A DNA stretch of 64,000 nt from Mycobacterium sp. MS1601 (GTDB lineage: Bacteria; Actinomycetota; Actinomycetes; Mycobacteriales; Mycobacteriaceae). Made by a program: the position numbers and the translations under genes. The notes under the pieces were generated by a model, which saw only the letters and a program-made list of their open reading frames with translations, did not search any database and was not told where the DNA came from. The first letter of the stretch is position 1, and every line of letters starts with the position of its first letter. The stretch spans positions 186,001 to 250,000 of the forward strand of contig NZ_CP019420.1 of assembly GCF_001984215.1 (NCBI RefSeq), written 5' to 3'. Positions 1 through 9,969 of the stretch are shown one piece after another.

Positions 1-2054
1 ACCTTGCCCGTGACCTCAGCGTGCGACAGGTCAGCGATCTCACCCTGGCGGGCGACCCGGTACCGATCGGGAAGCGACTCGAGGCGCACTACCTGCGGCA
101 GGTCCGGGAACTGTCCGCCGAAGCGCAGACGTGGCTGTTGGTGGCCGCCACCGCGTCGGCCGGGCACCCCGACCTCATCGAACGTGCCGCCGCGCAGTTG
201 GGATCCTCACCGCAGGACGGTGCCGCGGCCGCAGCGGCAGGGCTGGTCAAACACAGCAGCACCAGCATCGACTTCCGCCACCCCCTGATCAGGTCCGCGG
301 TGTACTCAGCGGCTACCGGAGCACAGCGGCGACGGGTCCATTCCATGCTGGCCGACGAAGCCGAGGCTTTGAACCTGCTCGAAGTGCAGGTCTGGCATGC
401 CGCCAAGGCCACGCTGGGTCCCGCACCAGAGGTCGCCGACCGTCTCGACGACGTGGCCCAGCGCGCGGGGCGCCGCGGCGGCCTGGCCTCTCAGGCCAGC
501 CTGCTGAATCAGGCCGCCGAGTTGACACCACCTGGACCGCAACGCAATGCGCGACTGTTGTCCGCTGCCGAAGCGGCAAGCGCGGCGGGGGCAGCACATC
601 TGTCCCGCGACCTGCTGGACCGCATCGACGCCGACCACCTGGACGCGGTGCAGCACGGACGACTGCTCTCGGCCGAGACGGCGTGGGCGATGTTCGTTGC
701 CGATCCGGCCGCCGTGATGCGCGGCCCGGCCCAGATGCTCGAGGCCGCCGAGTTCTTCCACGGTGCGGACTGCACATTGGAGCACAAGGCCCTGCTCAAG
801 GCGTTCGAGCATGCGCTTGTGACCGAGCAGCAGATGCAGGGCACCGACCTCAAGGAACTCGGCCGCCGACTGCAGGCGGGTGTGCGGTGCGCCGAGGGCC
901 CGCTGCGGGTGTTGTTGGAGGCGCTGGCGACACACGTCCTGGCGCCCTACGCTCAGGCCGTGCCGCCCATGCGAGCGGCACTGGCCGTCCTGGCTGAACT
1001 CGACGACTCCATGCTGCAGGACTGTGGATTTGTCGGAATAGCTTTCGCCACCGGCCTTTTCGACGACGCTGCCGCCATCCGGTATCTCGACCGACTGACC
1101 GCCATCGCCAGGGACAACGGCACCCTGCGTGCCTTGGACACAGTGCTGTGGGTGCGGGCGTCGTTCGAAGTGGGTCGTGGCGACCCGGCCACAGCACGGA
1201 TGTTCATGGACCAGGTTCGCGAACTGCGGCGGGCCATCGGATACGAGGCAGAGAACGTCGTCAACGTCCCCGTCCTCGCCTGGTCCGACACCCCCGCCGA
1301 GCATGTCGACGGACTCGCTTCGCTGATCGCGCAGATGGGCTTCGGCGGTGTGCACCTGTCCACCCACGCCGCGCTGGCCGTGCGCGAGATCGCCGAGAAC
1401 CGCTACGACGCCGCCTTCGACCGTCTGCAGCCACTCGTCGCGCGGCCCTTCCTGCAGGTCACCTATCTGCAACTCGCCGATTTCGCCGAATCCGCCTACC
1501 GCACCGGCCATCTCGAGGCGGCCACCGAGACGGCCGCCACCCTCTCGAGAATGGCCGACGTCAACGACGCCGCGTGGCTGCACGGACTCGACCATCGCTG
1601 CCGGGCGCTGCTCGACGATGACGAACAGCACTACCAACTGGCCGTCGACTTGTTGTCCACGGTGTCCGTACCGATGGAGCTGGGGCGCGCGCGACTGCTC
1701 TACGGCGAGTGGCTGCGCCGGCGCAAGCGTCGACGCGCCGCGCGGGTGGAGCTGCGGGCGGCGCTGGAGATCTTCGAACGGATCGAAGCGACTGCCTTTG
1801 CCGAGCGGGCGCGCGCCGAACTCGCCGCCACCGGGGAGAGCCCGGCCCAGCGGGAATCGGTGGCGGGCGTGGAGATGTCGCCGCGGGAGGCGGCGGTGGC
1901 AGGCATGGCTGCAGGCGGCGCCACCAACGCTGAAATCGCGGCGTCGCTGTTCATCAGCGTCAACACCGTCGACTACCACCTGCGCAAAGTGTTCGGCAAG
2001 CTCGGGGTCTCCTCGCGGCGCCAACTCAGCGAGCGGTTCCGCACAGCCACCTGA
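1..2054 (+). CDS. LuxR-family (LAL-type) transcriptional regulator, 3' part
   Basis: The frame is open to the left edge, so the gene starts outside the window; 683 residues are visible. It matches the later part of large ATP-binding LuxR regulators (LAL family): an all-helical TPR-like middle, then a C-terminal LuxR helix-turn-helix in about the last 60 residues (SPREAAVAGM, NAEIAASLFISVNTVDYHLR, KVFGKLGVSSRRQL). The N-terminal AAA ATPase domain would lie upstream. The GTG at position 21 is internal, because the reading frame with family-like sequence continues before it. The target genes are unknown; the two hydrolase genes that follow on the same strand are candidates by position only. Confidence 0.85.
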   Translation, partial: LARDLSVRQVSDLTLAGDPVPIGKRLEAHYLRQVRELSAEAQTWLLVAATASAGHPDLIERAAAQLGSSPQDGAAAAAAGLVKHSSTSIDFRHPLIRSAVYSAATGAQRRRVHSMLADEAEALNLLEVQVWHAAKATLGPAPEVADRLDDVAQRAGRRGGLASQASLLNQAAELTPPGPQRNARLLSAAEAASAAGAAHLSRDLLDRIDADHLDAVQHGRLLSAETAWAMFVADPAAVMRGPAQMLEAAEFFHGADCTLEHKALLKAFEHALVTEQQMQGTDLKELGRRLQAGVRCAEGPLRVLLEALATHVLAPYAQAVPPMRAALAVLAELDDSMLQDCGFVGIAFATGLFDDAAAIRYLDRLTAIARDNGTLRALDTVLWVRASFEVGRGDPATARMFMDQVRELRRAIGYEAENVVNVPVLAWSDTPAEHVDGLASLIAQMGFGGVHLSTHAALAVREIAENRYDAAFDRLQPLVARPFLQVTYLQLADFAESAYRTGHLEAATETAATLSRMADVNDAAWLHGLDHRCRALLDDDEQHYQLAVDLLSTVSVPMELGRARLLYGEWLRRRKRRRAARVELRAALEIFERIEATAFAERARAELAATGESPAQRESVAGVEMSPREAAVAGMAAGGATNAEIAASLFISVNTVDYHLRKVFGKLGVSSRRQLSERFRTAT

Positions 2055-2108
2055 TCACTACGAACAACACGTGGTTCGGAGGGCGGCCGTGGTCGACACA
2101 CTGGCCGC

Positions 2109-2933
2109 ATGCCCTTTGTGACCGCCGACGACGGCGCGCAGATCTTCTACAAGGACTGGGGTCTGGACGGCAGCCCGGTCCTGCTGAGCCACGGCTGGCC
2201 GTTGAACGCCGACGCCTGGGAGGCCACCGCGCTGTTCCTGGCCACCCACGGCCATCGCGCCGTCGCCCATGACCGCCGCGGCCACGGCCGCTCCAGCCAG
2301 ACCTGGCACGGCAACGAGATGGACACCTACGCCGACGATCTGGCCACGCTGCTGAACACCTTGGATCTCACCGGTGTGACATTGGTGGGGCATTCCACCG
2401 GCGGCGGCGAAGTTGTCCGCTACCTGGCCCGGCATGGGTCGCAGCGGATCGCGAAACTGGTTCTGGTGTCCGCGGTTCCGCCGCTGATGCTGCGCACCGA
2501 CGACAACCCCGCCGGACTGCCGTCGGATGTCTTCGACAAGATCCGCAGCGGCGAGCTGGCGGATCGCTCACAGCTCTATCGGAGCTTCGCCGACGGGCCG
2601 TTCTTCGGGCACAACCGACGCGGCGATGTGTCCCAGGGCGTTCGCGACGCGTTCTGGTTGCAGAGCATGGCGTGCGGGCACCGCGCCGCGTACGAGTGCA
2701 TCGCGGCGTTCTCGGCCACCGACTTTCGACCGGACCTTGCCACGATCGACGTCCCCACCCTGGTCATTCACGGCGACGACGACCAGATCGTTCCGTTCGA
2801 GGTGGGCGGAAAGCGGTCGGCCGAGTTGGTCGCCGGCGCCACCCTGATCGTCTACGAGGGGTCCGGCCACGGACTGCCCGACACCGACCGCGACCGCCTG
2901 CACACCGACCTCCTCACCTTCATCAACCAGTGA
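2109..2933 (+). CDS. Alpha/beta hydrolase, cofactor-free haloperoxidase type
   Basis: A 274-residue protein with the complete alpha/beta-hydrolase pattern. The nucleophile elbow is GHSTGG with Ser96, the acid is in the HGDDDQ stretch (Asp223-225), and the histidine is His254 in GSGHGL. The HGWP oxyanion loop near residue 28 and the opening FVTADDG, with a Tyr and Trp soon after, are typical of the cofactor-independent chloro/bromoperoxidase and esterase branch. Perhydrolase or esterase activity is therefore likely, but the natural substrate cannot be read from sequence. It lies 54 nt after the LuxR gene. Its stop codon is the first part of a perfect 17-bp inverted repeat. Confidence 0.85.
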   Translation: MPFVTADDGAQIFYKDWGLDGSPVLLSHGWPLNADAWEATALFLATHGHRAVAHDRRGHGRSSQTWHGNEMDTYADDLATLLNTLDLTGVTLVGHSTGGGEVVRYLARHGSQRIAKLVLVSAVPPLMLRTDDNPAGLPSDVFDKIRSGELADRSQLYRSFADGPFFGHNRRGDVSQGVRDAFWLQSMACGHRAAYECIAAFSATDFRPDLATIDVPTLVIHGDDDQIVPFEVGGKRSAELVAGATLIVYEGSGHGLPDTDRDRLHTDLLTFINQ

Positions 2934-2980
2934 TTTCGGCGTGATTCCCGTCGCTGAGCGGTTGGAATCACGCCGAAATC
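2932..2980 (+). repeat. Perfect 17-bp inverted repeat, stop-codon-overlapping hairpin
   Basis: The arms are GATTTCGGCGTGATTCC (2932-2948) and its exact complement (2964-2980), with a 15-nt loop. The left arm begins at the second base of the upstream gene's TGA. A closely related, longer hairpin sits at 11068-11116 in the same position relative to the prpC stop. No U-tract follows, so it may be a mycobacterial hairpin-only terminator or a dispersed palindromic repeat. Confidence 0.8.
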
Positions 2981-2998
2981 CCAAGAAAGGAAGCCAGC

Positions 2999-3823
2999 AT
3001 GACTGCCTGCGACACCATTGTCTTGATCCACGGCCTGTGGGTGACGCCCCGCAGCTGGGAGCACTGGGTGCCGTACTACGAGAGCAAGGGCTACCGAGTC
3101 CTGACACCGGCGTACCCCGGCTTCGACATCGAGGTGGAAGCGCTGCGCGACAACCCGGACGTCATCGCGAACCTGACCGTCCCAGAAACCGTCGACCATT
3201 TGGCCTCCGTCGTCGAATCGGTGGAGGTGCCACCGATCATCATGGGGCACAGCTTCGGTGGGATCATGACCCAGCTGCTCCTGGCCCGGGGGTTGGGCGC
3301 GGCCGGTGTGGTCTTCGATTCCGCACCCACCGAAGGTGTTCGTGTCAGCCCGCTGTCTCAGGTGAAATCACTGTTCCCGGCGTTGAAGAACCCGGCGAAC
3401 TACCACCGGGCTGTCGGGTTCACCCCCGAGGAGTTCCACTACGCATTCACCAACACCCTGGAGCGCGACGAGTCCGACAAGGTGTGGGAGCGCTATGCCA
3501 TCGCCGCCCCTGGTAGCTGGGTGTGGGCCTACGGATTGCTTGCGAATTACAAACCAGGCCATCAGGAGACGTGGGTGGACTACAAGGCCGACAGGGCCCC
3601 GTTGCTCTTCATCGGCGGCGAGAAGGACCACATCATGCCCCCAGCGGTCAACAAGTCCAATGCCAAGCACTACGCCTCGTCACCGGCTGTCACCGAGTAC
3701 TTCGAGTTCGAAGGCCGTGACCACTGGACCTGTGGAGCTCCCGGCTGGGAGGCGGTAGCCGATCACGCACTGGACTGGGCACTGGCGTACGCGGACACCG
3801 CGCCCAGAGGTAAGCACGTCTGA
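2999..3823 (+). CDS. Alpha/beta hydrolase
   Basis: A 274-residue alpha/beta-hydrolase. It has an N-terminal beta strand with LIHGLW as oxyanion loop, a nucleophile elbow GHSFGG near residue 83, an acid in GGEKDHIMP, and the catalytic histidine in GRDHWT near residue 242. A good Shine-Dalgarno (AAAGGAAG) precedes the ATG. It follows the preceding hydrolase on the same strand but is separated from it by a strong hairpin, so the two may not share a transcript. The substrate is unknown. This is a different subfamily from its neighbour, with a bulkier cap region. Confidence 0.85.
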   Translation: MTACDTIVLIHGLWVTPRSWEHWVPYYESKGYRVLTPAYPGFDIEVEALRDNPDVIANLTVPETVDHLASVVESVEVPPIIMGHSFGGIMTQLLLARGLGAAGVVFDSAPTEGVRVSPLSQVKSLFPALKNPANYHRAVGFTPEEFHYAFTNTLERDESDKVWERYAIAAPGSWVWAYGLLANYKPGHQETWVDYKADRAPLLFIGGEKDHIMPPAVNKSNAKHYASSPAVTEYFEFEGRDHWTCGAPGWEAVADHALDWALAYADTAPRGKHV

Positions 3824-3894
3824 ACCGGACTACCGGAATTCCCGTGGTCTGGCCCTTGCTCGCCGGTTCTTTCGCCGCCGTGTCGTCGAGTCAA

Positions 3895-4494
3895 TCAACC
3901 CGGACGGTTCATCGCATACAGCGCCATCCGCCGATTCGACATCTGGTGCTCGCCCAGGAAGTCGCACTTTGCGAACTCACACAGGCGGCGAGCGCCGGTG
4001 TTTCGGTAATCGGGGTCGAACATGATGCGCCGACACTGGGGCTCGATGTTGAACAGACTGGCAGCCAAGCGCGGCAACAGGATCGGGCCGAACCCGCGGT
4101 TGACGATGTTCACGTCCGCGATGGCAGCGTGCAGGCCCAGATCCCAGGGGTCGGCGTCGTAGCGGGGGGCGATGGAATCCTTGGCCGCGCGATAGACCTC
4201 GACGTAGCCGTAGTCCTCACCTTTGAAGCTGCCGATCACGGGGCGTGAGTACTCACCGGCGAGCTGGGCCCGAAGGTAGCCGTGCCACCACTGCACCGGA
4301 CGGTCGTACTCCCACGCTTCGGCCAGGTGCGGGCGATTCATCCACTCCGAGAGCATCGCCGCGTCGCGGTCGGGATCCACCACGCGGATCGAGTACGGCT
4401 GCGGCAACTCCGGAACGGGCGGCGGCGGCACCGCCCTGACCTCATCGGTGATGTCGGTGAGCTCGCGAGGCAGGATGGGCAGCGCGTCAGTCAT
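3895..4494 (-). CDS. mbtK: Mycobactin lysine N-acyltransferase MbtK
   Basis: A 199-residue GNAT-fold protein that closely follows my memory of M. tuberculosis Rv1347c/MbtK, including [24 protein letters not shown] and [11 protein letters not shown]. MbtK transfers the long acyl chain to the epsilon-amino group of the mycobactin lysine, later hydroxylated. His122 and Asp160 correspond to the conserved active-site pair. The gene stands alone here, with no mbt synthetases or irtAB in the window. An IdeR-like box lies 25-43 nt upstream of its start, consistent with iron-repressed expression. Confidence 0.92.
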   Translation of the reverse strand: MTDALPILPRELTDITDEVRAVPPPPVPELPQPYSIRVVDPDRDAAMLSEWMNRPHLAEAWEYDRPVQWWHGYLRAQLAGEYSRPVIGSFKGEDYGYVEVYRAAKDSIAPRYDADPWDLGLHAAIADVNIVNRGFGPILLPRLAASLFNIEPQCRRIMFDPDYRNTGARRLCEFAKCDFLGEHQMSNRRMALYAMNRPG

Positions 4495-4518
4495 GATGAG
4501 CGCAAAGCCTACCCGAGG

Positions 4519-4537
4519 CCAGGCTAGGTTTACCTTC
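4519..4537 (-). promoter_or_regulatory. Candidate IdeR (iron box) operator of mbtK
   Basis: The 19-mer CCAGGCTAGGTTTACCTTC matches 12 of 19 positions of the mycobacterial IdeR consensus TTAGGTTAGGCTAACCTAA, including the AGG and ACCT half-site cores. Its position just upstream of mbtK, a known iron-regulated siderophore function, supports the call. The match is moderate and unproven. Confidence 0.55.
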
Positions 4538-4538
4538 C

Positions 4539-4770
4539 TCAGCGGTCTGCGAGCACCGTGAGCAGCACCGCCGAATCATCGACCGCCGACAGTGCGTGCC
4601 GTGTCGGTGGCATCACCAGGAGGTCGCCTGGGGCACACGGCCGCGCAGCACTTGCAGCGTCGCTTCCCCGGGACTGTCGTGCTCACCGAGTGCGCGGCAT
4701 GTCCGCTGTGAGTCTCCCGCGCTGCGGCCAACTGCTCGTCGACAACCTGTTCGAGAGAGAGCGTCTCCAT
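4539..4770 (-). pseudogene. Decayed small cupin protein gene
   Basis: Pieces of one small cupin protein lie in different frames of the minus strand. The start (METLSLEQVVDEQLAAARE, from 4770) reads to about HAAHSV. A second frame then gives EHDSPGEATLQVLRGRV, and a third gives [20 protein letters not shown] up to a stop at 4539. The intact family has roughly 110 residues; only about 230 bp remain, so there is at least one deletion plus two frame changes. The decayed 3' end abuts the IdeR-like box of mbtK. It probably once followed the membrane protein gene at 4789-5106. Confidence 0.75.
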
Positions 4771-4788
4771 GGCTTGTCCTCGAATCCG

Positions 4789-5106
4789 TCACGGGAGCAA
4801 CAGAATGCCCGTTGTCAGCAAAGCGATCACCTTGACCACCTCGAGTGCCACGTAGCCATGGTGCGCACGGGACCGCGAACCGTCGGCTCCAGCCAGTACC
4901 TCATCGGAACGTCGACTCAGGACCGGCCGAACCGCCACGATCTGCAGTACCAGCGCCAGCGCCGGTGTCACGCCTGGGACACGAAACTTCAGCGGTGCTT
5001 CCACAAACGAGATCGCCACGACCATGCCCAACCACACGAACACCGCCGCGACAGCTACTGACCAGCCCATACCCATGATCCTCGACACCGCAAGAGCAGA
5101 ATTCAA
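4789..5106 (-). CDS. Small membrane protein, apparently internally deleted
   Basis: The frame is open for 105 residues. It begins with a membrane segment containing WLGMVVAISFVEAPLKFRVP, the signature start of a small membrane family of roughly 150 residues as I remember it. It ends with the family-like C-terminus (RRSDEVLAG, RAHHGYVALEVVKV and a final hydrophobic helix). The middle helices appear to be missing, with PGVTP joined directly to ALALVLQ. It may be a non-functional remnant, because the adjacent cupin gene is clearly decayed. The length estimate for the family is from memory. Confidence 0.5.
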   Translation of the reverse strand: MNSALAVSRIMGMGWSVAVAAVFVWLGMVVAISFVEAPLKFRVPGVTPALALVLQIVAVRPVLSRRSDEVLAGADGSRSRAHHGYVALEVVKVIALLTTGILLLP

Positions 5107-5192
5107 CGTTCGGTCATGGCTACGTCCTGGTCAGCGATGCGCTCTGCAGCGCGGCTGCCACCCGCCCGCGAAACGCCGGCATCGCGTCGGCT

Positions 5193-5813
5193 TCAGAAGA
5201 TCAGGCCGTTTGTCTTGCTGACGGCGGCGGCGTAACGATTCTGGACGTCAGCCCAGTTCACCACGTTCCAGAACGCTTTGACGTAATCAGCCTTGACGTT
5301 CTTGTACTGCAGGTAGAACGCATGCTCCCACATGTCGACCTGCAGCAACGGGATGATGCCCAGTGGCACGTTGGCCTGCTGGTCATACAGCTGGAAGGTC
5401 AGCAGTCGATCGCCGAGGCTGTCATATCCCAGCACCGCCCAACCCGACCCCTGCAGGCCATTGGCCGCCGCGGTGAACTGGGCGCGAAACTTGTCGAACG
5501 ACCCGAACTGATCATCGAGGGCGGCCGCGAGATCACCCTGGGGCTTGTCGCCGCCGTTGGGCGACAGGTTTTTCCACCAGATGCTGTGGTTCACGTGCCC
5601 ACCGAGGTGGAACGCCAGGTTCTTCTCGTGCAGGAAGATCGCGGCGTGATCGTCTCCCGCGCGGGCCTCCTCCAGCTTGGCCACCGCGTCATTGACGCCC
5701 TTGACGTAGGTGGCGTGGTGCTTGCTGTGGTGCAGCTCGTTGATCTGCCCCGAGATGTGCGGCTCCAGAGCGCCGTAGTCCCAGTCCAGATCGGGCAGGG
5801 TGTACTCCGCCAT
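5193..5813 (-). CDS. sodA: Superoxide dismutase (Mn/Fe family)
   Basis: A 206-residue protein starting [13 protein letters not shown], the standard mycobacterial SodA start; the ATG at 5813 has AAGGGA just upstream, so longer in-frame starts are rejected. Metal ligands are His28, His76, Asp160 and His164. It removes superoxide to H2O2 and O2. Residue 145 is Gln, where the iron enzyme of M. tuberculosis has His, so manganese is the likely metal, as in other fast growers. No signal peptide is present, although mycobacterial SodA is often found outside the cell. It lies alone downstream of prpR. Confidence 0.95.
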   Translation of the reverse strand: MAEYTLPDLDWDYGALEPHISGQINELHHSKHHATYVKGVNDAVAKLEEARAGDDHAAIFLHEKNLAFHLGGHVNHSIWWKNLSPNGGDKPQGDLAAALDDQFGSFDKFRAQFTAAANGLQGSGWAVLGYDSLGDRLLTFQLYDQQANVPLGIIPLLQVDMWEHAFYLQYKNVKADYVKAFWNVVNWADVQNRYAAAVSKTNGLIF

Positions 5814-5995
5814 GCGCTTCCCTTCGTTCGTCACCGTGATCGACCTTTCGAGAATACCTGTCTGGATGTTCAGATGTTGTGATAGCTTGATGTAGCGGTC
5901 CGGCCGCCCGCCCGTCGATGCAGCAATCGGTGTCGTCTCGTGGCGAGGCATGGCGGCGCGGCCGACCGTGCTAACTTGCTGCGCTGCAGCTCATT

Positions 5996-7420
5996 TCAAT
6001 TCGAGGTGAGTACGTCGGCCGGCGGGTACGGCAGGTCACTGCTGGAGTGCGGGTCGACGCGCACCGGCCGGCCCACGTACGGGAACGCCCGCTGCGGACA
6101 GGCCGGGCGATCACAGATCTTGCACCCCGCTCCGATCGCCACCGCGGCGTCGGGGTCGGCCGGATTGATGCCCGCCGAGTAGATGAGTTTCTCGGCATGG
6201 GCCAGATCGCATCCCAGGCCGATCGCAAAACTCTTCCTGGGCCCCAGGTAGCTGCTCGGGGTGGAGGTCGTGGTGCGGGCAATCCAGAAGTACGACCGCC
6301 CATCAGGCATCTGCGCCACCTGCGTGAGGAACTGATCAGGCTGGGAAAAGGCATGGTGCACCACCCACAGCGGACAGTTTCCACCCACCCGGGAGAAGTG
6401 AAATGCGGTGGCCGACTGTCGTTTCGAGATGTTCCCGGCGGAGTCGGTGCGCACGAAGATGAACGGCACGCCCCGCGCGTCGGTGCGCTGCATCGTCGAG
6501 AGGCGGTGACAGATGGTCTCGAAACCCACCTCGAAGCGGCGGGCCAGTTGGTCGATGTCGTAGCGCAGCGACTCGGCCTCGGCCAGAAAACGCCGGTAGG
6601 GCAACAGCAGCGCGCCGGCGAAGTAGTTCGCCAGCCCGATCCGTGCCACTCCCCTGGCCTCCGGACTGAGCTGGTCGTCGCAGGCCACCAAAGCGGTGAT
6701 CACGTGATCCTGGGTGAGCAGCGCCAGCTGGGTGGCGAGTTGGAAAGCGCGCTGCCCCGGCTGCAGCCAGCGTGCCACGTACAAGGTCTTGGTATCCACG
6801 CGATACCACCTTTTGACGTTGGGCGACAATACATTCCCGTCGTCGAGCTGCACGGTGATGCCGTGTTGGGCAGCCAACAGGTCGGCCAACTGCGCGTCAA
6901 GACCACCGATCTGTAGCCGGTTTTCCGCAAACACGGCCTCGGCCGCCATGTCCAGGTCGGCCACATAGTTCTTGCGGTCGTAGAAGAAGTCACGCACCTC
7001 CTCGAACGGCATCGGTTGCTGCGCAGCCGTATTGGGGTCGCCGCTGGCCCTGCCGCGGAACACCTCGACCTCGGCGGTCACATCGTGGAATCGGCGGTGC
7101 AAACTGACCATCGCCTTGCCCACCTCTGGCATCCGTGCCACCAGTTCCTCGATCTGGGCAGCCGTGGCGGGGCTCTCGGCGAGAATCTCACGCAGGTCGG
7201 AGATCAGCCGGGCGTCGGAGTCCGGAGCGAAGTAGTGGGTCGGCAGATCAAATCGCTCGGTCAGCGTCAGCAGCACCGGCACCGTGATGGGGCGTTGATC
7301 GTTTTCGAGTTGATTGACATAGCTGGTGGACAGATCCAGGGCGCGAGCCAGTGCCACCTGGGTCAAACCTCGCTCTTCACGCAGTCGCCGCAACCTGGCG
7401 CCCGCGAATGTCTTGGCCAT
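5996..7420 (-). CDS. prpR: PrpR, XRE-family regulator of the methylcitrate cycle
   Basis: A 474-residue member of the PrpR/RamB (short-chain fatty acyl regulator) family. It has an N-terminal XRE helix-turn-helix (GLTQVALARALDLSTSYVNQ), a central IrrE-like metallopeptidase-fold region and a C-terminal Cys-rich domain. The last carries CDLAHAEKL and GCKICDRPACPQRAFP, the cysteines thought to hold an iron-sulfur cluster in mycobacterial PrpR. It is divergent from prpD with 129 nt between, the same arrangement as Rv1129c/prpDC. RamB is the close alternative, but the prp neighbourhood favours PrpR. It is expected to activate prpDBC in response to propionate or acyl-CoA. Confidence 0.88.
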   Translation of the reverse strand: MAKTFAGARLRRLREERGLTQVALARALDLSTSYVNQLENDQRPITVPVLLTLTERFDLPTHYFAPDSDARLISDLREILAESPATAAQIEELVARMPEVGKAMVSLHRRFHDVTAEVEVFRGRASGDPNTAAQQPMPFEEVRDFFYDRKNYVADLDMAAEAVFAENRLQIGGLDAQLADLLAAQHGITVQLDDGNVLSPNVKRWYRVDTKTLYVARWLQPGQRAFQLATQLALLTQDHVITALVACDDQLSPEARGVARIGLANYFAGALLLPYRRFLAEAESLRYDIDQLARRFEVGFETICHRLSTMQRTDARGVPFIFVRTDSAGNISKRQSATAFHFSRVGGNCPLWVVHHAFSQPDQFLTQVAQMPDGRSYFWIARTTTSTPSSYLGPRKSFAIGLGCDLAHAEKLIYSAGINPADPDAAVAIGAGCKICDRPACPQRAFPYVGRPVRVDPHSSSDLPYPPADVLTSN

Positions 7421-7549
7421 GATGCCTCCAGCCGCTCACGGTACCGCACCGCGCTTACACAACATTCGCAAAACAGCCCGCCCAAGGACACATGATTACG
7501 CCCTTACAGGCCATTTCGCACTTTGCGCTGCGGGATTAGCGTGCGGATC
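7421..7549. promoter_or_regulatory. prpR-prpD divergent regulatory region
   Basis: This 129-nt divergent intergenic region holds TTCGCAAA at 7465-7472 and the paired TTTCGCA / TTTGCG sequences at about 7514-7526. These resemble the TTTGCAAA-type sites described for PrpR and RamB. No clear Shine-Dalgarno precedes prpD. Assignment of the sites is inference. Confidence 0.4.
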
Positions 7550-9055
7550 ATGCGTAATCACGAAGTACGGACCCGACGTAGCGCCGATCAGTTCCCTCGA
7601 TCCGAGCATCTGGCCTGGAAGCTCGCCGAACTGGCCGCCGATCCCGTCGCGGTACCCGCGGACACCGAAGCGATGGTGCTCAACCGCATCATCGACAACG
7701 CTGCGGTGTCGGCAGCATCGGTGATCCGCCGACCGGTCACCGTCGCACGTGCGCAGGCACAGGCGCACCGGACCAAACAAGGCGCGACCGTCTTCGGCGT
7801 CGAGGGAACCTACTCGCCCGAATGGGCCGCCTGGGCCAACGGTGTGGCCGTCCGCGAGCTGGACTTCCACGACACTTTCCTGGCCGCCGACTACTCGCAT
7901 CCCGGTGACAACATCCCGGCTCTGGTGGCCGTGGCTCAGCAACTGGGCGTGCGGGGCTCCGACCTGATCCGCGGTATCGCCACCGCGTACGAGGTCCAGA
8001 TCGATCTGGTGAAAGGTATCTGCCTGCACCGGCACAAGATCGACCACGTGGCACACCTCGGCCCGGCGGTGGCGGCGGGACTGGGCACCATGCTGCGCCT
8101 GGACACCGACACCATCTACGCCGCCATCGGCCAGGCGCTGCACCTGACCACTGCCACCCGACAGTCGCGCAAGGGCCTGATCTCCAGCTGGAAGGCCTTT
8201 GCACCGGCCTATGCAGGCAAAGTCGCGATCGAGGCCGTCGACCGCGCGATGCGGGGCGAAGGGGCACCCGCCCCGATCTGGGAGGGCGAAGACGGAGTGA
8301 TCGCCTGGATGCTGGGCGGCCCCGACCACACCTACCAGGTACCACTGCCCGAACCCGGCGAACCGAAACGGGCCATCCTGGACAGCTACACCAAGGAGCA
8401 CTCCGCCGAGTACCAGAGTCAGGCGCCGATCGACCTCGCCCGCCGGATGCGCAACCGCATAGACGATTTCGACCAGATCGAGTCCATCCTGCTGCGCACC
8501 AGCAATCACACCCACGTGGTCATCGGCACGGGTTCGGGAGACCCACAGAAGTTCGATCCCGGTGCCTCCCGCGAAACCCTCGACCACTCGGTGATGTACA
8601 TCTTCGCGGTGGCCCTGCAGGACGGGACCTGGCATCACGAGCGGTCGTACGCGCCCGAGCGCGCACACCGGCCGGACACCGTCGCGCTGTGGCGCAAGAT
8701 CTCCACCGTCGAGGATCCGGAATGGACGCGTCGTTACCATTCGGAAGACCCGAGTGAGAAGGCATTCGGCGCCCGCGCCGAGATCACACTGCGCGACGGC
8801 ACAGTGATCGTCGACGAGCTGGCGGTGGCCGACGCGCATCCCCTGGGCGCCCGTCCGTTCGAGCGGGACCAGTACGTTGCCAAGTTCACCGAACTCGCCG
8901 AGGGCGTCATCGAACCGAGTGAACAACAACGCTTCCTCGATGTGGTGGCCCGAGTCAGCGAACTCGAGGCCGGTGCCCTCGGCGGGTTGAACCCGTTGGT
9001 GGATCCGCGGGTGCTGGACAAGGCGCCGACGATTCCGTCCGGGATCTTCCGGTGA
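7550..9055 (+). CDS. prpD: 2-methylcitrate dehydratase
   Basis: A 501-residue MmgE/PrpD-family protein. It dehydrates 2-methylcitrate to 2-methyl-cis-aconitate in the methylcitrate cycle, which detoxifies propionyl-CoA from odd-chain and branched lipids or cholesterol. Family sequence runs end to end, for example [16 protein letters not shown] and the [15 protein letters not shown] segment. I chose ATG 7550 ([20 protein letters not shown]), where family similarity begins, over an ORF start nine codons upstream. It overlaps prpB by 4 nt, so the two are translationally coupled. Confidence 0.93.
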   Translation: MRNHEVRTRRSADQFPRSEHLAWKLAELAADPVAVPADTEAMVLNRIIDNAAVSAASVIRRPVTVARAQAQAHRTKQGATVFGVEGTYSPEWAAWANGVAVRELDFHDTFLAADYSHPGDNIPALVAVAQQLGVRGSDLIRGIATAYEVQIDLVKGICLHRHKIDHVAHLGPAVAAGLGTMLRLDTDTIYAAIGQALHLTTATRQSRKGLISSWKAFAPAYAGKVAIEAVDRAMRGEGAPAPIWEGEDGVIAWMLGGPDHTYQVPLPEPGEPKRAILDSYTKEHSAEYQSQAPIDLARRMRNRIDDFDQIESILLRTSNHTHVVIGTGSGDPQKFDPGASRETLDHSVMYIFAVALQDGTWHHERSYAPERAHRPDTVALWRKISTVEDPEWTRRYHSEDPSEKAFGARAEITLRDGTVIVDELAVADAHPLGARPFERDQYVAKFTELAEGVIEPSEQQRFLDVVARVSELEAGALGGLNPLVDPRVLDKAPTIPSGIFR

Positions 9056-9969
9056 CCGGGCTGTTGGCCGCCTCCACGTCCGCGGCCCAGAAGCGTTCCC
9101 ACTTCCGTACCGTTCTCAACTCTGGTCAGCTGCAGCGCTTTCCGGGCGCATTCTCCCCGCTGGTGGCCAAGCTGGTCACCGAGATCGGGTTCGAGGGGGT
9201 GTATGTCTCCGGGGCCGTGCTGTCGGCGGACCTGGGCCTACCCGATATCGGCCTGACCACGTTGTCCGAGGTCTCCGCGCGCGGAGCTCAGATCGCCGCC
9301 GTGACCGATCTGCCGACCCTGATCGACGCGGACACCGGCTTCGGCGAACCGATGAGCTCTGCCCGCACGGTGACCGTGCTCGAAGACTGCGGACTTGCCG
9401 GCCTGCACCTGGAGGACCAGGTGAACCCGAAGCGCTGCGGTCACCTCGACGGCAAGGCGGTGGTGCCCACATCGGAGATGGTCAAGCGGCTGCGTGCAGC
9501 GGTATCTGCTCGTCGCGATCCGAACTTCGTGATCTGTGCACGGACGGACGCCGCAGGCATCGAGGGGGTGCCCGCGGCCATCGAGCGTGCCAAGGCCTAC
9601 GCCGACGCCGGAGCAGACCTCATCTTCACCGAGGCACTCACCACGCCGGCCGATTTCGAACAGTTCCGGGCCGCCGTGCAGACCCCGCTGCTGGCGAACA
9701 TGACCGAGTTCGGCAAGTCCGATCTGCTCACCACACGGCAGCTGGCCGACATCGGCTACAACGTCGTCATCTACCCGGTATCCACGCTGCGACTGGCGAT
9801 GCACGCCGTGGAGACCGGACTCCGCGAGATCCATTCGACGGGAACACAATCCGGGATCCTGGACCGGATGCAGCAGCGCAGCCGACTCTACGAACTGCTG
9901 CGCTACGCCGACTACAACGAGTTTGACTCCGACATCTACAATTTCGCCCTGCAAGGAGCGCGGACATGA
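9052..9969 (+). CDS. prpB: 2-methylisocitrate lyase
   Basis: A 305-residue isocitrate-lyase/PEP-mutase-superfamily protein. It splits 2-methylisocitrate into pyruvate and succinate, the last step of the methylcitrate cycle. The catalytic loop KRCGH, the metal-site stretch DADTGFG and LHLEDQ are all present. It starts with GTG inside the prpD stop (GTGA) and its own stop overlaps prpC (ATGA). M. tuberculosis lacks prpB and uses isocitrate lyase for this step, so a dedicated prpB points to an environmental fast grower. Confidence 0.95.
   Translation: MTGLLAASTSAAQKRSHFRTVLNSGQLQRFPGAFSPLVAKLVTEIGFEGVYVSGAVLSADLGLPDIGLTTLSEVSARGAQIAAVTDLPTLIDADTGFGEPMSSARTVTVLEDCGLAGLHLEDQVNPKRCGHLDGKAVVPTSEMVKRLRAAVSARRDPNFVICARTDAAGIEGVPAAIERAKAYADAGADLIFTEALTTPADFEQFRAAVQTPLLANMTEFGKSDLLTTRQLADIGYNVVIYPVSTLRLAMHAVETGLREIHSTGTQSGILDRMQQRSRLYELLRYADYNEFDSDIYNFALQGART

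Noticed and set aside
306..2024. Long antisense open frame (572 codons) opposite the LuxR regulator
   Set aside because: GC-rich DNA gives long shadow frames; the protein is low complexity in composition and has no recognisable domain, while the plus frame has clear LuxR motifs.
5814..5951. N-terminal extension of superoxide dismutase
   Set aside because: Family similarity and a good RBS both place the start at 5813; the extension has no signal-peptide character.
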